From positions 2,108,001 to 2,172,000 of the forward strand of contig CAVSKK010000001.1 of the NCBI GenBank assembly GCA_963728535.1: a stretch of 64,000 bases of DNA. The letters run 5' to 3'. Of this stretch, positions 1-11,377 are shown piece after piece (positions within the stretch are counted from its first letter, which is position 1; each line of letters starts with the position of its first letter). Position numbers and translations under genes: made by a program. Under the pieces are notes generated by a model. That model saw only the letters and a program-made list of their open reading frames with translations, did no database searches and was not told the DNA's origin. Source of the DNA: VAXT01 sp963728535. Lineage in GTDB: Bacteria; Actinomycetota; Thermoleophilia; Gaiellales; Gaiellaceae.

Positions 1-792
<792 letters not shown>

Positions 793-809
793 TCACGCCT
801 CCCTCACGA

Positions 810-3217
<2,408 letters not shown>

Positions 3218-3280
3218 TAAAAAAAGCCCTGCAAATCTTGCCTTTCCGGGGCTATCGAAGTGTACCAGACAAGGCGGCCG

Positions 3281-3733
3281 TCAGGACGCCCTCGCGAGGC
3301 TCGCCGCGGCGGCTTTTGCAACGACTTTGCGAAGACTTTCATCCTCGATTCCGGAGGCCAGCGCAGCCGCCAGCTCGCGCTCCTCGGCAGTGGGGGCCCT
3401 TGGTGCCTCCCCAGCTCCGGCATCGTCCTCCGCTGAGCGCTCCGGAAGCTTCCCCGGGGCGAACCTCAAGCCGGCGGGCGTGGCGCCGCCCAGAGCCTCA
3501 CCGAGGCGCTCCAGCAGCTTCGGCTCGAGCTGGGCGAGCTCGAATGCCCACGCGGAGGACGACGTCGCGACGTGCAGCTTCCCGTCCCGGGAGATCCGCG
3601 CCGGCCACGCGTTGCGGGCGATCTGCTCGCCCATCACGCTCCGCCACGCGCGAACGATCTCCGTCATCCCTTCCGCCGGCCCAAAGCGCGAGAGCTCGCG
3701 CTGCACCTCATTGCCGATCCGCTCCGGCTTCAT
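3281..3733 (-). CDS. DUF721 (DciA-like) protein
   Basis: This 150-residue DUF721 protein is related to DciA, the ancestral loader of the replicative helicase DnaB. The DUF721 domain spans about residues 5-85, with the typical pattern of an N-terminal helix, a W-x-x-VMG-x-x-IA-x-x-x-xP segment (WRSVMGEQIARNAWPARI), then LHVATSSSAWAFEL and LxPKLLxRL. The C-terminal half is low-complexity Ala/Glu. Its ATG overlaps the recF stop by four bases, and it lies between recF and gyrB as in many actinobacteria. The helicase-loading role is known for the family and inferred here. Confidence 0.85.
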   Translation of the reverse strand: MKPERIGNEVQRELSRFGPAEGMTEIVRAWRSVMGEQIARNAWPARISRDGKLHVATSSSAWAFELAQLEPKLLERLGEALGGATPAGLRFAPGKLPERSAEDDAGAGEAPRAPTAEERELAAALASGIEDESLRKVVAKAAAASLARAS

Positions 3734-4785
3734 CTCGCACTGCCCGGGACGACCTCGACGAGCTGGCTCGGCTCGAACGGAAGAGCCGATGCCGCGGTCG
3801 CCGTGATCAGCGTCTGCCCACGTCCGCTCAGCCGCTCCGCCAGCGAGCGCCGCCTTCGCTCGTCCAGCTCCGAGAGCACGTCGTCGAGCAGCAGGAGCGG
3901 GGGCGCCGGGCCTCGATCCGTCAGCAGCTCGGCCTCCGCGAGCAGGAGCGAGAGCACGGCCAGCCGCTGCTCTCCCTGCGAGCCGTAGCGGCGCAGGTCC
4001 CGTCCGTCGGCTTCGATCACGACCTCGTCCAGATGCGGCCCGAGCCCGGTGGTGCCCCGCTGAAGATCCTCCTCGATCCTGGCCTCGAGACCAGCGGCGC
4101 TCGGCGGCTCGGCCTCGTAGAGCAGCCTGCCCCCGGCCAGCCCGAGCTCCGCAGCCCGCTCGGCAAACGGTGGCTCGAGCGCCGCGATCACCTCATGTCG
4201 CGCGGCGACCAACACGGCCCCAAGCTCGGCGACGCGCTGCGTCCAGGGCTCGACTGCATCGCGCGATGACGCTCCGAACGTCACCCTGCGGAGTGCCGCG
4301 TTTCGTTGCGCCACGGCCACGCCGTATCCCGCCGGAACTCCGGCCCGCGCTGGAAAGAGCCGGCCGAGAGCGCGGTCGAAGTACGCCCTGCGCGCAGCCG
4401 GGCCACCCTTGACGACGACGAGCCGGTCCGGCGTGAAGACGAGCGTCGCAATCTCCGAGCGCAACTGCTCCGCCGCGCGGAGCGGCGCGCCGTTGAGCTC
4501 GGCCCGCTTCGCCTCGCTCGGCCGAAGCGTCAGCTCGATCTCGAGGTTTCGCCCGCCCAGCTCGCCCGTGAGCTCGATCCGGGCCGCCTCTGCCCCGAAG
4601 CGCACCAGTTGCGCGTCGTTGCGGCTGCGGGGCGAGAAGCCCTGCGTACCGACGTGCAGCGCCTCGAGCAGGTTCGTCTTGCCGGCTCCGTTCTCGCCGA
4701 CGGCCAGCACCAGTCCCGGTTCGAGAGCCAGCTCGAGGGAGGCGTAGGAGCGGTAGTCGCGGAGCGTGAGCGTGCGGACGATCAG
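3730..4785 (-). CDS. recF: DNA replication and repair protein RecF
   Basis: This is an SMC-like ATPase that helps load RecA at gaps. It shows Walker A (GENGAGKTNLLEAL), the signature region (YGSQGEQRLAVLSL) and Walker B (LLLLDDVLSELD). The first ATG/GTG-type start in frame is GTG 4710, but that would remove the conserved first strand. Reading upstream gives IVRTLTLRDYRSY, which matches family N-termini and begins right after a CTG at 4785. The frame between the preceding in-frame stop and this point has no ATG, GTG or TTG. I therefore place the start at CTG 4785, about 351 residues, with some doubt. It starts almost on top of the dnaN stop, consistent with coupled translation. Confidence 0.92.
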   Translation of the reverse strand: MIVRTLTLRDYRSYASLELALEPGLVLAVGENGAGKTNLLEALHVGTQGFSPRSRNDAQLVRFGAEAARIELTGELGGRNLEIELTLRPSEAKRAELNGAPLRAAEQLRSEIATLVFTPDRLVVVKGGPAARRAYFDRALGRLFPARAGVPAGYGVAVAQRNAALRRVTFGASSRDAVEPWTQRVAELGAVLVAARHEVIAALEPPFAERAAELGLAGGRLLYEAEPPSAAGLEARIEEDLQRGTTGLGPHLDEVVIEADGRDLRRYGSQGEQRLAVLSLLLAEAELLTDRGPAPPLLLLDDVLSELDERRRRSLAERLSGRGQTLITATAASALPFEPSQLVEVVPGSAR

Positions 4786-4789
4786 CCGT

Positions 4790-5891
4790 TCAGCCGGCCA
4801 GCCGGATGGGCATGATCAGGTACGAGAAGTGCTCGTCGTCGGAGTGGATGAGGCCCGGCCGGAGCGGGCTGATCAGCCGCAGTGCGACCTCGTCGCTCGT
4901 CACCGACTCCAGGCCGTCGCGCAGGAACTCCGGGTTGAACCCGATCTCGAGCGGCTCGCCGGCGAACGGCACCGGGAGCGACTCTTTCGCCTCGCCGACG
5001 TCCTGGGTCTGAGCCGAGACGGTCACCTCGCCCTCGGCGAACCGGAGCCGCAAGCGGCGAGTTGCGCTGAGCCATGACCGAGGCGCGCCGCACGACCTCG
5101 AGGAACTCCTCGCGAGGCAGCTTCACCTCGTGCTCGAAGGTCTCCGGCAGGAGCTGCTTGTAGTTCGGGAACTGCCCGTCGATCCGCCGGCTCGTCAGCC
5201 AGGTCTCGCCGGCGCCGAACACGACGTGGTTCTCCTGGACACCGATCCGCAGATCGCCTTCGTCCTGCGCGATGCGCGAGAGCTCGGTGAGCGCCCGTGC
5301 CGGAACGATCGCCTCGAGCTCCGCTCCCTCGCTGCCCGCGATCTCCGTCTCCTTGACCGAGAGCCGGTACGAGTCGGTCGCCGCCATCACGAGCTTTCCG
5401 CCTTCGAAGCGCACGAGGATCCCGGTCAGGACGGGCCGCGACTCGTCCCGGGACGCCGAGCGGGCGACCCGTGAGACCGTTTCGAGGAAAGCGGCGCGAT
5501 CGGCCGTGAAGGTCTGCGCGCTCTCGGCATCCGGCAGCTTGGGGAAATCCTCTGCGCTGTAGGTGTTGAGCTTGTAGCTCGCCGAGCCGCAGGTCACCTC
5601 GAGCGTGCCCTGCTCGGGCTTGTGTTCGAGCACGACCTCCCCGTCAGGCAGCAGCCGCGCCAGGTCGACGAGCAGGCGCCCGGGGGCGACCACCGCGCCG
5701 TCGCCTTCCACTTCGCAGTCGACCACGAGGCGGAGCGAGAGCTCCATGTCGGTCGCAGCGAGCTCGAGCTGGCCGCCGCTTGCCCGCAGAAGCACGCCGC
5801 CGAGCACCTGAACCGAGGCTCGCGTCGACACCGCACGCCCGACGAGCGACAGGGCGCGGGTGAGCTCGTCTTTCGAGCAAGTGATCTTCAC
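4790..5891 (-). CDS. dnaN: DNA polymerase III beta clamp, with one frameshift
   Basis: This is the sliding clamp that tethers DNA polymerase. I take GTG 5891 as the start: it gives the family-like N-terminus VKITCSKDELTRAL and has GGAGC just upstream. An in-frame ATG at 5924 would add 11 residues and lacks a clear ribosome binding site. Three clamp domains are recognisable. The frame breaks near base 5056, after ASVMAQRNSP, and resumes one base off as LRLRFAEGEVTVSAQ, ending at the canonical C-terminus YLIMPIRLAG. One extra base explains the break; sequence error is likely in this essential gene. Corrected length is about 367 residues. It lies between dnaA and recF in the standard origin order. 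Confidence 0.94.
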
Positions 5892-6072
5892 GGAAGCTCC
5901 AACTGCGGTTTCTATCTCAGTCATCTATTTAAAGAGAATTTGTAGTAGCAGTAGTAAGGAGTGTGAACTCTGGGGATGATGCCGCCAGGCCGCTCTCCGA
6001 GGGCGTTTGCCCTGGGGACGCGAAATGTGGGGAAGTGGATGTTCTACACATGTCTTGCCCAGCCACGCCTCG

Positions 6073-6081
6073 TTGTCCCCA
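6073..6081 (+). promoter_or_regulatory. DnaA-box-like site in the dnaA-dnaN gap
   Basis: TTGTCCCCA differs at one position from the TTGTCCACA form of the DnaA box used in high-GC Gram-positives. It lies just past the dnaA stop. A weaker TGTGGGGAA match occurs about 45 bases further toward dnaN. Many bacteria carry DnaA boxes here as part of a bipartite origin or for dnaN control. One good 9-mer can arise by chance, so this is tentative. Confidence 0.3.
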
Positions 6082-6084
6082 GAA

Positions 6085-7431
6085 TCATCGGGTTTGCTTG
6101 ATGCGCGCGGTGAGCTCTTGCACCAGGTTGTACACAGAGCGGTCCTCGCGGATCAACCGGGCGATCTTGGATGTCGCGTGGATCACGGTCGTGTGGTCGC
6201 GTCCGCCGAACTCCCGGCCGATCTTGGGAAGCGACGCGTCGGTCAGCTCGCGAGAGAGGTACATGGCGACCTGGCGGGGATAGACGATGTTCTGCGACCG
6301 TCGCTCTCCGCAGAGCTCCTCCATCGAGAGCCCGAAGCGATCGGTGACGGCGGTCTGGATGCCCTCGATGGAGACCTCGGGCGCGGCGCCCTGAGGGAAG
6401 ACGTCCTTGAGCACGTCCTGAGCGAGCTCGACCGTCATCGCGCGGCCGGTGAGGCTCGAGAAGGCAACGACCCGAGTAAGCGCGCCCTCGAGCTCCCGGA
6501 TGTTCGTCGAAACGCGTCCCGCAATGAACGTCAGCACCTGCTGGTCGGGAATGTGGATCCCGTCCGTCTTGACCTTCTTGCGCAGAATCGCGATGCGTGT
6601 CTCGAGGTCGGGCGGCTGGATGTCCGTGATGAGGCCCCACTCGAAGCGCGAGCGGAGCCGTTCCTCGAGGGTCGAGATCTCGCGGGGCGGCCGGTCGGAG
6701 GAGATCACGATCTGCCGGCCCGCTTCGTAGAGCGAGTTGAACGTGTGGAAGAACTCCTCCTGGATTCGCTCCTTGTGCTCGAGGAACTGGATGTCGTCGA
6801 TCAGCAGCAGGTCGTACGTCCGGTAGCGCTGCTTGAAGCCCTCGATGCGCTTGTCGCGCAGAGAGTTGATGAAGTCGTTCATGAACGTCTCGCTCGTGAT
6901 GTAGCGCACTGAGAGCTTCCGCGAGTGCTCGCCCACGTACTGGCCGATCGCCTGGAGGAGGTGGGTCTTTCCGAGCCCGGTCCCGCCGTAGATGAACAGC
7001 GGGTTGTACGCCTGCGCCGGCGCCTCCGCTACAGCCAAGGCAGCCGCATGCGCAAAGCGGTTCGACGAGCCGATCACGAACGAGTCGAACGTGTACTTCT
7101 CGCTCATTTCGGTTCGTGCCGGCTCCGGTGGCTCCGGTGGCTCCGGCACGGGCCCGGCCGGCTCGACGTCCTGCTCGACGATCAGCCGGATGCGGCGCTT
7201 CGCGCCGAGTGCGTCGCGAACTGCGGCTCCGATCAGGTCGAGGAAGTGCCCTTCGATCCACTCGCGCGTGAAGTCGTTGGGCACGGAGAGAACGAACTGC
7301 TCGTCGTTCAGCTCGCGACTCTCGACGTCATCGAACCAGGTGCCGAAGGTCGTGTCGTTCAGCGCCCCCTTGAGGCGGCCCGCGACTTCGGTCCAGAGAC
7401 TCTCTGCTGTCAGCTCTTGCTGCTGCGCCAC
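6085..7431 (-). CDS. dnaA: Chromosomal replication initiator DnaA
   Basis: This AAA+ initiator binds DnaA boxes and opens oriC. I start it at GTG 7431 (VAQQQELTAESLWTEVAGRL), which fits domain I; in-frame starts further upstream would only add an unusual hydrophobic extension. The parts in order are: domain I with FTREWIEGHF, a short Pro/Glu linker, AAA+ Walker A (GGTGLGKTHLLQA), Walker B (LLLIDDIQFLEHKE), sensor motifs, and the domain IV helix-turn-helix with the signature GGRDHTTVIHATSKI. It has about 448 residues. dnaN lies downstream and the likely oriC upstream. Confidence 0.97.
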   Translation of the reverse strand: MAQQQELTAESLWTEVAGRLKGALNDTTFGTWFDDVESRELNDEQFVLSVPNDFTREWIEGHFLDLIGAAVRDALGAKRRIRLIVEQDVEPAGPVPEPPEPPEPARTEMSEKYTFDSFVIGSSNRFAHAAALAVAEAPAQAYNPLFIYGGTGLGKTHLLQAIGQYVGEHSRKLSVRYITSETFMNDFINSLRDKRIEGFKQRYRTYDLLLIDDIQFLEHKERIQEEFFHTFNSLYEAGRQIVISSDRPPREISTLEERLRSRFEWGLITDIQPPDLETRIAILRKKVKTDGIHIPDQQVLTFIAGRVSTNIRELEGALTRVVAFSSLTGRAMTVELAQDVLKDVFPQGAAPEVSIEGIQTAVTDRFGLSMEELCGERRSQNIVYPRQVAMYLSRELTDASLPKIGREFGGRDHTTVIHATSKIARLIREDRSVYNLVQELTARIKQTR

Positions 7432-7747
7432 GACACCGGACCAACTCCTCGCTCGGGATGAAGCGACGAGCATAACAGCGACACCCAGCACGCTCAACGA
7501 GAACCCCAGTGGGCAAAAAGACGGCGTTTTGCAGGGCTTTCTTCTCGCTCCACATCTTCCTCCACACGTGTGGAAAGTTTGGCCGGCGAAGGACACCTCG
7601 GGCCTCGCAGACGCCCCCTCGCAGCGTTTTTTCAAAACTGACAACACGCGCGACGCTGTGGATAACCTGGGGGCGAGGCGCTCGTCTATACTGGCCTCGC
7701 GCCCGGGGAAAAGGGCGCTCGTTCCTCTTTTTCTCTCACCTCTTACC
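7432..7747. other. Probable replication origin (oriC) between dnaA and rpmH
   Basis: This 316-base gap without a gene separates the leftward replication genes from the rightward rpmH block, the standard origin position. It contains a perfect DnaA box (7657-7665) and two divergent, partly matching boxes back to back in TCCTCCACACGTGTGGAAAG (7558-7577). It also has an inverted GCAAAA/TTTTGC pair (7513-7532) and AT-richer patches near 7526-7545 and 7627-7640. TATACT at 7687-7692 could be a -10 element for rpmH, though no clear -35 precedes it. Origin function is inferred from location and boxes. Confidence 0.75.
7657..7665 (-). promoter_or_regulatory. Perfect DnaA box
   Basis: The sequence reads TGTGGATAA on the plus strand, i.e. 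TTATCCACA on the minus strand, identical to the strong consensus. It sits in the dnaA-rpmH gap and overlaps the region upstream of the possible rpmH promoter. Confidence 0.75.
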
Positions 7748-7882
7748 GTGAAGCGGACCTACCAGCCAAACGTGCGCCGCAGGAAGCGACGGCACGGTTT
7801 CCGTGCCCGGATGTCGACGCGGGCCGGCCGGGCGATCCTGAAGCGACGGAGGGCTCGGGGCCGCAAGCGGCTCTCTGCCTGA
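7748..7882 (+). CDS. rpmH: Ribosomal protein L34
   Basis: This small basic protein of the 50S subunit has 44 residues and a GTG start. It begins MKRTYQPNVRRRKRRHGF and continues into the family pattern RMSTRAGRAILKRRRARGRKRLSA-like tail, so it is complete. It is the first gene rightward from the presumed origin and is followed nine bases later by rnpA, the near-universal pairing. Confidence 0.97.
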   Translation: MKRTYQPNVRRRKRRHGFRARMSTRAGRAILKRRRARGRKRLSA

Positions 7883-7891
7883 CTCAACGAA

Positions 7892-8236
7892 GTGCAACGC
7901 CGGCACCGCCTCTCCCGCTCCCGGGACTTCGACGCCGTCTACCGCCACGGCCGCTCGGTGTCGACCCGCTTTCTCGTCCTCTACTGGTTTCCGCGCGAGG
8001 AAGGAGAGGAGCCCAGGCTCGGCATCGCCGTGCCCAAGGGCGCCGGCGGCTCGACAGTCCGCTCGAAGATCAAACGGCAGCTGCGCGAGACGTGGCGCGC
8101 CCGGCTCGAAACGCTTCCAGCGGGGCATGACTACGTGCTGATCGTGCGCCCCGGCCTCGTGGAAGGCACTCAGTCGAAGGGCTTCGAGTGGCTCGGCGAG
8201 CGCGTGGACGAGGTTCTCGGCAAGGCCGCGGCATGA
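7892..8236 (+). CDS. rnpA: Ribonuclease P protein component
   Basis: This is the protein cofactor of RNase P, needed for 5' processing of tRNA. It has 114 residues and a GTG start. It begins MQRRHRLSRSRDFDAVYRHG and holds the RNA-binding signature region (VRSKIKRQLRETWRARL, a variant of the usual RNxxKRxxRE motif) and the C-terminal DYVLIVRPG strand. The usual RN dipeptide is SK here. The stop overlaps the yidD ATG by four bases, so the rpmH-rnpA-yidD-yidC operon is translationally coupled. Confidence 0.95.
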   Translation: MQRRHRLSRSRDFDAVYRHGRSVSTRFLVLYWFPREEGEEPRLGIAVPKGAGGSTVRSKIKRQLRETWRARLETLPAGHDYVLIVRPGLVEGTQSKGFEWLGERVDEVLGKAAA

Positions 8237-8502
8237 GCCTCCTCAGGGTTGCCCCGCGGGCGGTGCCTCGACTGCCGGCGTACCTCGGCATCGGCCTCAT
8301 CTACCTCTACCGCTACACGCTCGGCGTTTTCTTCCCGGGCGGCTGCAAGTACCACCCGTCATGCTCGCAGTACGGCATCGACGCGCTCCGCCAGCACGGT
8401 CTCGTCAAAGGCGTGATCCTCACGGGCTGGCGCCTCCTGCGGTGCAACCCATGGAGCAAGGGCGGCGTCGACTATGCCGAGCACCAGAGGCTCTTCCGGT
8501 GA
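8233..8502 (+). CDS. yidD: Membrane protein insertion efficiency factor YidD
   Basis: This 89-residue protein assists YidC-dependent membrane insertion. The start is the ATG at 8233, overlapping the rnpA stop. The family core is unmistakable: YRYTLGVFFPGGCKYHPSCS, then YGIDALRQHG, and GWRLLRCNPWSKGGVD. An amphipathic N-terminal segment probably binds the inner leaflet. Its stop overlaps the yidC GTG. Confidence 0.95.
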   Translation: MSLLRVAPRAVPRLPAYLGIGLIYLYRYTLGVFFPGGCKYHPSCSQYGIDALRQHGLVKGVILTGWRLLRCNPWSKGGVDYAEHQRLFR

Positions 8503-9320
8503 TCTTTGCCAACCCGCTCACTCCGCTCGAGGACGCCCTTCGGAATGTCCTCGAATGGCTTGGTCCTCATGGCGCCATCGGCCTGCCCTGGGCGTGGTCG
8601 ATCGTCGCGCTGACGCTGCTGGTCCGGATCCTGCTCGTCCCACTGACGGTCAAGCAAATCCACTCGATGCAGGCCATGCAGGCGCACATGCCGGAGATGA
8701 AGTCGATCCAGCAGCGCTTCAAGAACGACAAGCAGAAGCGCAACGAGGAGCTGATGAAGTTCTACCGGGACAACAACGTAAACCCGGCGGCACCCTGTCT
8801 GCCGATCCTCTTCCAGTTCCCGGTCTTCATCGCCCTCTATCTCGTGCTCCGGAACGCGGACGATTTGATCCACGAGGGAGACACCGTCGGCTGGCTCGGG
8901 TTCGTCCCTGACATCACACACCACGCGAACGCGCACTGGTCCGGCTACCTGCTGCTCGTGATCTACGTGCTCAGCCAGCTTGCCTCGACGTACTTCATGT
9001 CGGCGACGATGGACCGGAACCAGCGCGTGCTGATGATGGTGCTCCCGGTCGCGTTCGTCCCGGTTCTCGTCAACTTCCCGGTCGGGCTCGTCCTCTACTG
9101 GGTGACGACGAACCTGTGGACGGTCGGCCAGGGAGTCGTCACGCGGAGCCTCGTTCCGAAGAAGGCCCCGCCACCGAAGCGCTCGTCGCGGACTCCGCCG
9201 AAAAGTGAGCCTCCTGCAAGTGACGGGGCCGACGGAGAGGAGCCCTCCTCGCCGGAGCGGCCTCCTGCCCCTCCGAGCCCTCCGAAGCGCGTGAAGCGCA
9301 AGAAAAAGGCCCGGCGATGA
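8499..9320 (+). CDS. yidC: Membrane protein insertase YidC/Oxa1 family
   Basis: This insertase places proteins into the cytoplasmic membrane alone or with SecYEG. The start is GTG 8499, overlapping the yidD stop, giving 273 residues. It is the short form without the large periplasmic domain of Gram-negative YidC. Membrane spans lie near residues 25-48 (WSIVALTLLVRILLVPLTVKQ, holding the conserved groove Arg), 100-120, 145-165 and 180-215. The tail is a soluble segment of Pro, Lys and Arg (ending RVKRKKKARR), as expected for ribosome binding. Confidence 0.95.
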   Translation: MIFANPLTPLEDALRNVLEWLGPHGAIGLPWAWSIVALTLLVRILLVPLTVKQIHSMQAMQAHMPEMKSIQQRFKNDKQKRNEELMKFYRDNNVNPAAPCLPILFQFPVFIALYLVLRNADDLIHEGDTVGWLGFVPDITHHANAHWSGYLLLVIYVLSQLASTYFMSATMDRNQRVLMMVLPVAFVPVLVNFPVGLVLYWVTTNLWTVGQGVVTRSLVPKKAPPPKRSSRTPPKSEPPASDGADGEEPSSPERPPAPPSPPKRVKRKKKARR

Positions 9321-9327
9321 GTTCAAA

Positions 9328-10020
9328 ATGACTGAAGAACATCGCCAGATCGAGGCGACGGGCGAGACGGTCGGCGAGGCGAAGTGGACGGCGCTCCGGG
9401 AGCTCGAGAAGCTCCATCCCGACCTCGACAAGTCCGCCGTCGAGTTCCAGGTCGTCTCCGAGGGAGAGCGGGGCCTCCTCGGCGTCGGCTACGCGCCGGC
9501 CCGGGTGATCGCCTCGATCGGACAGGACGCTGTCGGCAAGCCCAGGGAGGAGGCGGCCTCCAACGACAGCGACATCGCGGGGCAGGTGCGCGATCTGGTC
9601 GAGCGGATCTGTGCCGGGATCGACGTTCGCTGCCGGATCGAGATCGACGAGGACGACGAGGTGCTGACCGCAACTTGCACCGGCTCGAATCTCGGCCTTC
9701 TGATCGGAAAGCACGGGCAGACGATCGACGCGATCCAGTACCTCGTGAACGCGATCGTTTGGCGATCCCGGCCCGGTGACCGCAAGGACATCGTCGTCGA
9801 CGCGGCCGGATATCGCGAGCGGCGGCGCGCGGCTCTGGAATCGCTCGCCCTGCGCAGCGCCGATGAGGCGCTCGCGACGCGGTCGAGAATCGAGCTCGAG
9901 CCGATGACGGCGGTGGAGCGGAAGACCATTCATGTTCGGCTCAAGGAATTCGACGGGGTCGAGACGGGAAGCGAAGGTACCGAGCCAAATCGCTTCGTCG
10001 TCATCTTGCCGACCGGTTGA
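9328..10020 (+). CDS. jag: Jag/KhpB family RNA-binding protein
   Basis: This 230-residue cytoplasmic RNA-binding protein normally follows yidC. An N-terminal Jag_N domain covers residues 1-55 (ATGETVGEAKWTALRELEKL, ERGLLGVGYAPARV). A KH domain follows at about 85-150, with the GxxG loop in LLIGKHGQTIDAIQYLVN. An R3H domain spans about 155-220 (ELEPMTAVERKTIHV). The family is linked to cell elongation and small-RNA binding; a specific role here is inference. Confidence 0.93.
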   Translation: MTEEHRQIEATGETVGEAKWTALRELEKLHPDLDKSAVEFQVVSEGERGLLGVGYAPARVIASIGQDAVGKPREEAASNDSDIAGQVRDLVERICAGIDVRCRIEIDEDDEVLTATCTGSNLGLLIGKHGQTIDAIQYLVNAIVWRSRPGDRKDIVVDAAGYRERRRAALESLALRSADEALATRSRIELEPMTAVERKTIHVRLKEFDGVETGSEGTEPNRFVVILPTG

Positions 10021-10607
10021 ACGACCCTCGGCTCGAGCGCTGGCTGAGCGACTTGCTCGCCATGCCCGGGCTGACTGCGATCCGTGACCGCGACGAGGCC
10101 TGGGCGATGCTCGTGGAGGATGCGCTCCGTGGAGTTGCCGTCCTCGAAGGCTTCGACGGGCCAATCGTCGACGTCGGCTCCGGCGGCGGGTCACCCGGGA
10201 TCCCGGTCGCGGCCGCCCTCCCCGACCGCCAGGTGACGCTGCTGGAGGCAAACGCGCGCAAGGCGCACTTCCTCGAGCGCGCCGCTGCCGGCTTTCCGAA
10301 CGTGACCGTCGTCCGCGGCCGCGCAGAGGAGCAGGGCACGGATCGCTTCGGCGCCGCGCTCGCCAAGGCGCTCGCTTCGCCGCCGGTCGCGCTCGAATGG
10401 GCGCTGACGCTCGTGCGGCCGGGCGGTGCAGCGGTTCTCTGGCTCGGGCCGTCCGCCGATCTGGAGCAGCTGGCCCGGGTGGCCGACCAACTCGGTGGAG
10501 GCCCTCCTCAGCAGCGGGCCGGCCTGGCCGTCGTGCCCAAGATTCGGCCGGCGCCCGCCGGCTTCCCGCGCCGTCCCGGCGCCGCCCGGAAACGTCCTCT
10601 CGCCTGA
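10017..10607 (+). CDS. rsmG: 16S rRNA (guanine-N7)-methyltransferase RsmG
   Basis: This SAM-dependent enzyme methylates G527 of 16S rRNA. It has 196 residues and a TTG start overlapping the jag stop. Seen: the SAM-binding loop PIVDVGSGGGSPGIPVA, the acidic strand VTLLEANARKAHFL, and a VVRGRAEE segment. Its place between jag and parA is the classical gidB position. The C-terminus is Arg/Pro-rich and a little shorter than in many homologues. Confidence 0.94.
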   Translation: MNDPRLERWLSDLLAMPGLTAIRDRDEAWAMLVEDALRGVAVLEGFDGPIVDVGSGGGSPGIPVAAALPDRQVTLLEANARKAHFLERAAAGFPNVTVVRGRAEEQGTDRFGAALAKALASPPVALEWALTLVRPGGAAVLWLGPSADLEQLARVADQLGGGPPQQRAGLAVVPKIRPAPAGFPRRPGAARKRPLA

Positions 10608-10621
10608 CTAGAGTGGCCTGC

Positions 10622-11377
10622 GTGGCCGGCCGCATCTACGCCGTCGCCAACCAGAAGGGTGGCGTTGGCAAAACGACGACTGCAGTGAACCTCGCTGCCT
10701 GCCTCGCGCAGGCCGGAGAGCGTGTCCTGCTAGTGGATCTCGATCCCCAGGCAAACGCGACCTCGGGCCTCGGCGAGCGTGCGAACGGTGCGTCGAGCTG
10801 CGACCTCTTGGACGGGGCACCGCCGAGCGAGCTCGCGCGGCCGACCCGCTTTGCAAACCTGGATCTGATCCCATCGAAGCCCGATCTCGCGGGCACCGCG
10901 GCCGATCTTGCGCGTCGCGGTGACGGCGAGCGGTTCCTGGCGGAGACCCTGGCGCCCGCTGCCGACGCCTACGCGTTCGTCTTCATCGACTGCCCGCCCT
11001 CGATCGGACCGCTGACAGTGAACGCGCTGGCCGCCGCGAACCGGGTGCTCGTGCCCGTTCAGGCCGAGTACTACGCCCTCGAAGGACTCTCGCAGCTCGT
11101 GCATTCGCTGGGCTTGATCCGCAACCGCTTGAACCCGGAGCTCGCGCTCTCGGGCGTCCTGCTGACGATGGTCGACGGGCGGACAAGGCTCTCGGCCGAC
11201 GTCTCCGCCGAGCTCGAGCGGCACTTCGGGACGCTGCTCTTTCGCGCTCGGGTGCCGCGCTCGGTGCGGATCGCGGAGGCCCCGAGCCACGGTCAGCCGA
11301 TCATCACCTACGACCCGCGCTCTGCCGGCGCGGAGGCCTACTGGAAGGTGGCGATGGAACTTGTCGACCGTCCCTGA
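10622..11377 (+). CDS. parA: Chromosome partitioning ATPase ParA/Soj
   Basis: This deviant-Walker ATPase moves origins with ParB. Starting at GTG 10622 the protein begins MAGRIYAVANQKGGVGKTTT, and the KGGVGKTT motif defines the family. An in-frame GTG at 10613 would add three residues. Walker A' and B (LLVDLDPQANATSGLG, FVFIDCPPS) and the conserved QAEYYALEGLSQL helix are present. It has 251 residues. Its stop overlaps the parB start by 17 bases. Confidence 0.95.
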   Translation: MAGRIYAVANQKGGVGKTTTAVNLAACLAQAGERVLLVDLDPQANATSGLGERANGASSCDLLDGAPPSELARPTRFANLDLIPSKPDLAGTAADLARRGDGERFLAETLAPAADAYAFVFIDCPPSIGPLTVNALAAANRVLVPVQAEYYALEGLSQLVHSLGLIRNRLNPELALSGVLLTMVDGRTRLSADVSAELERHFGTLLFRARVPRSVRIAEAPSHGQPIITYDPRSAGAEAYWKVAMELVDRP

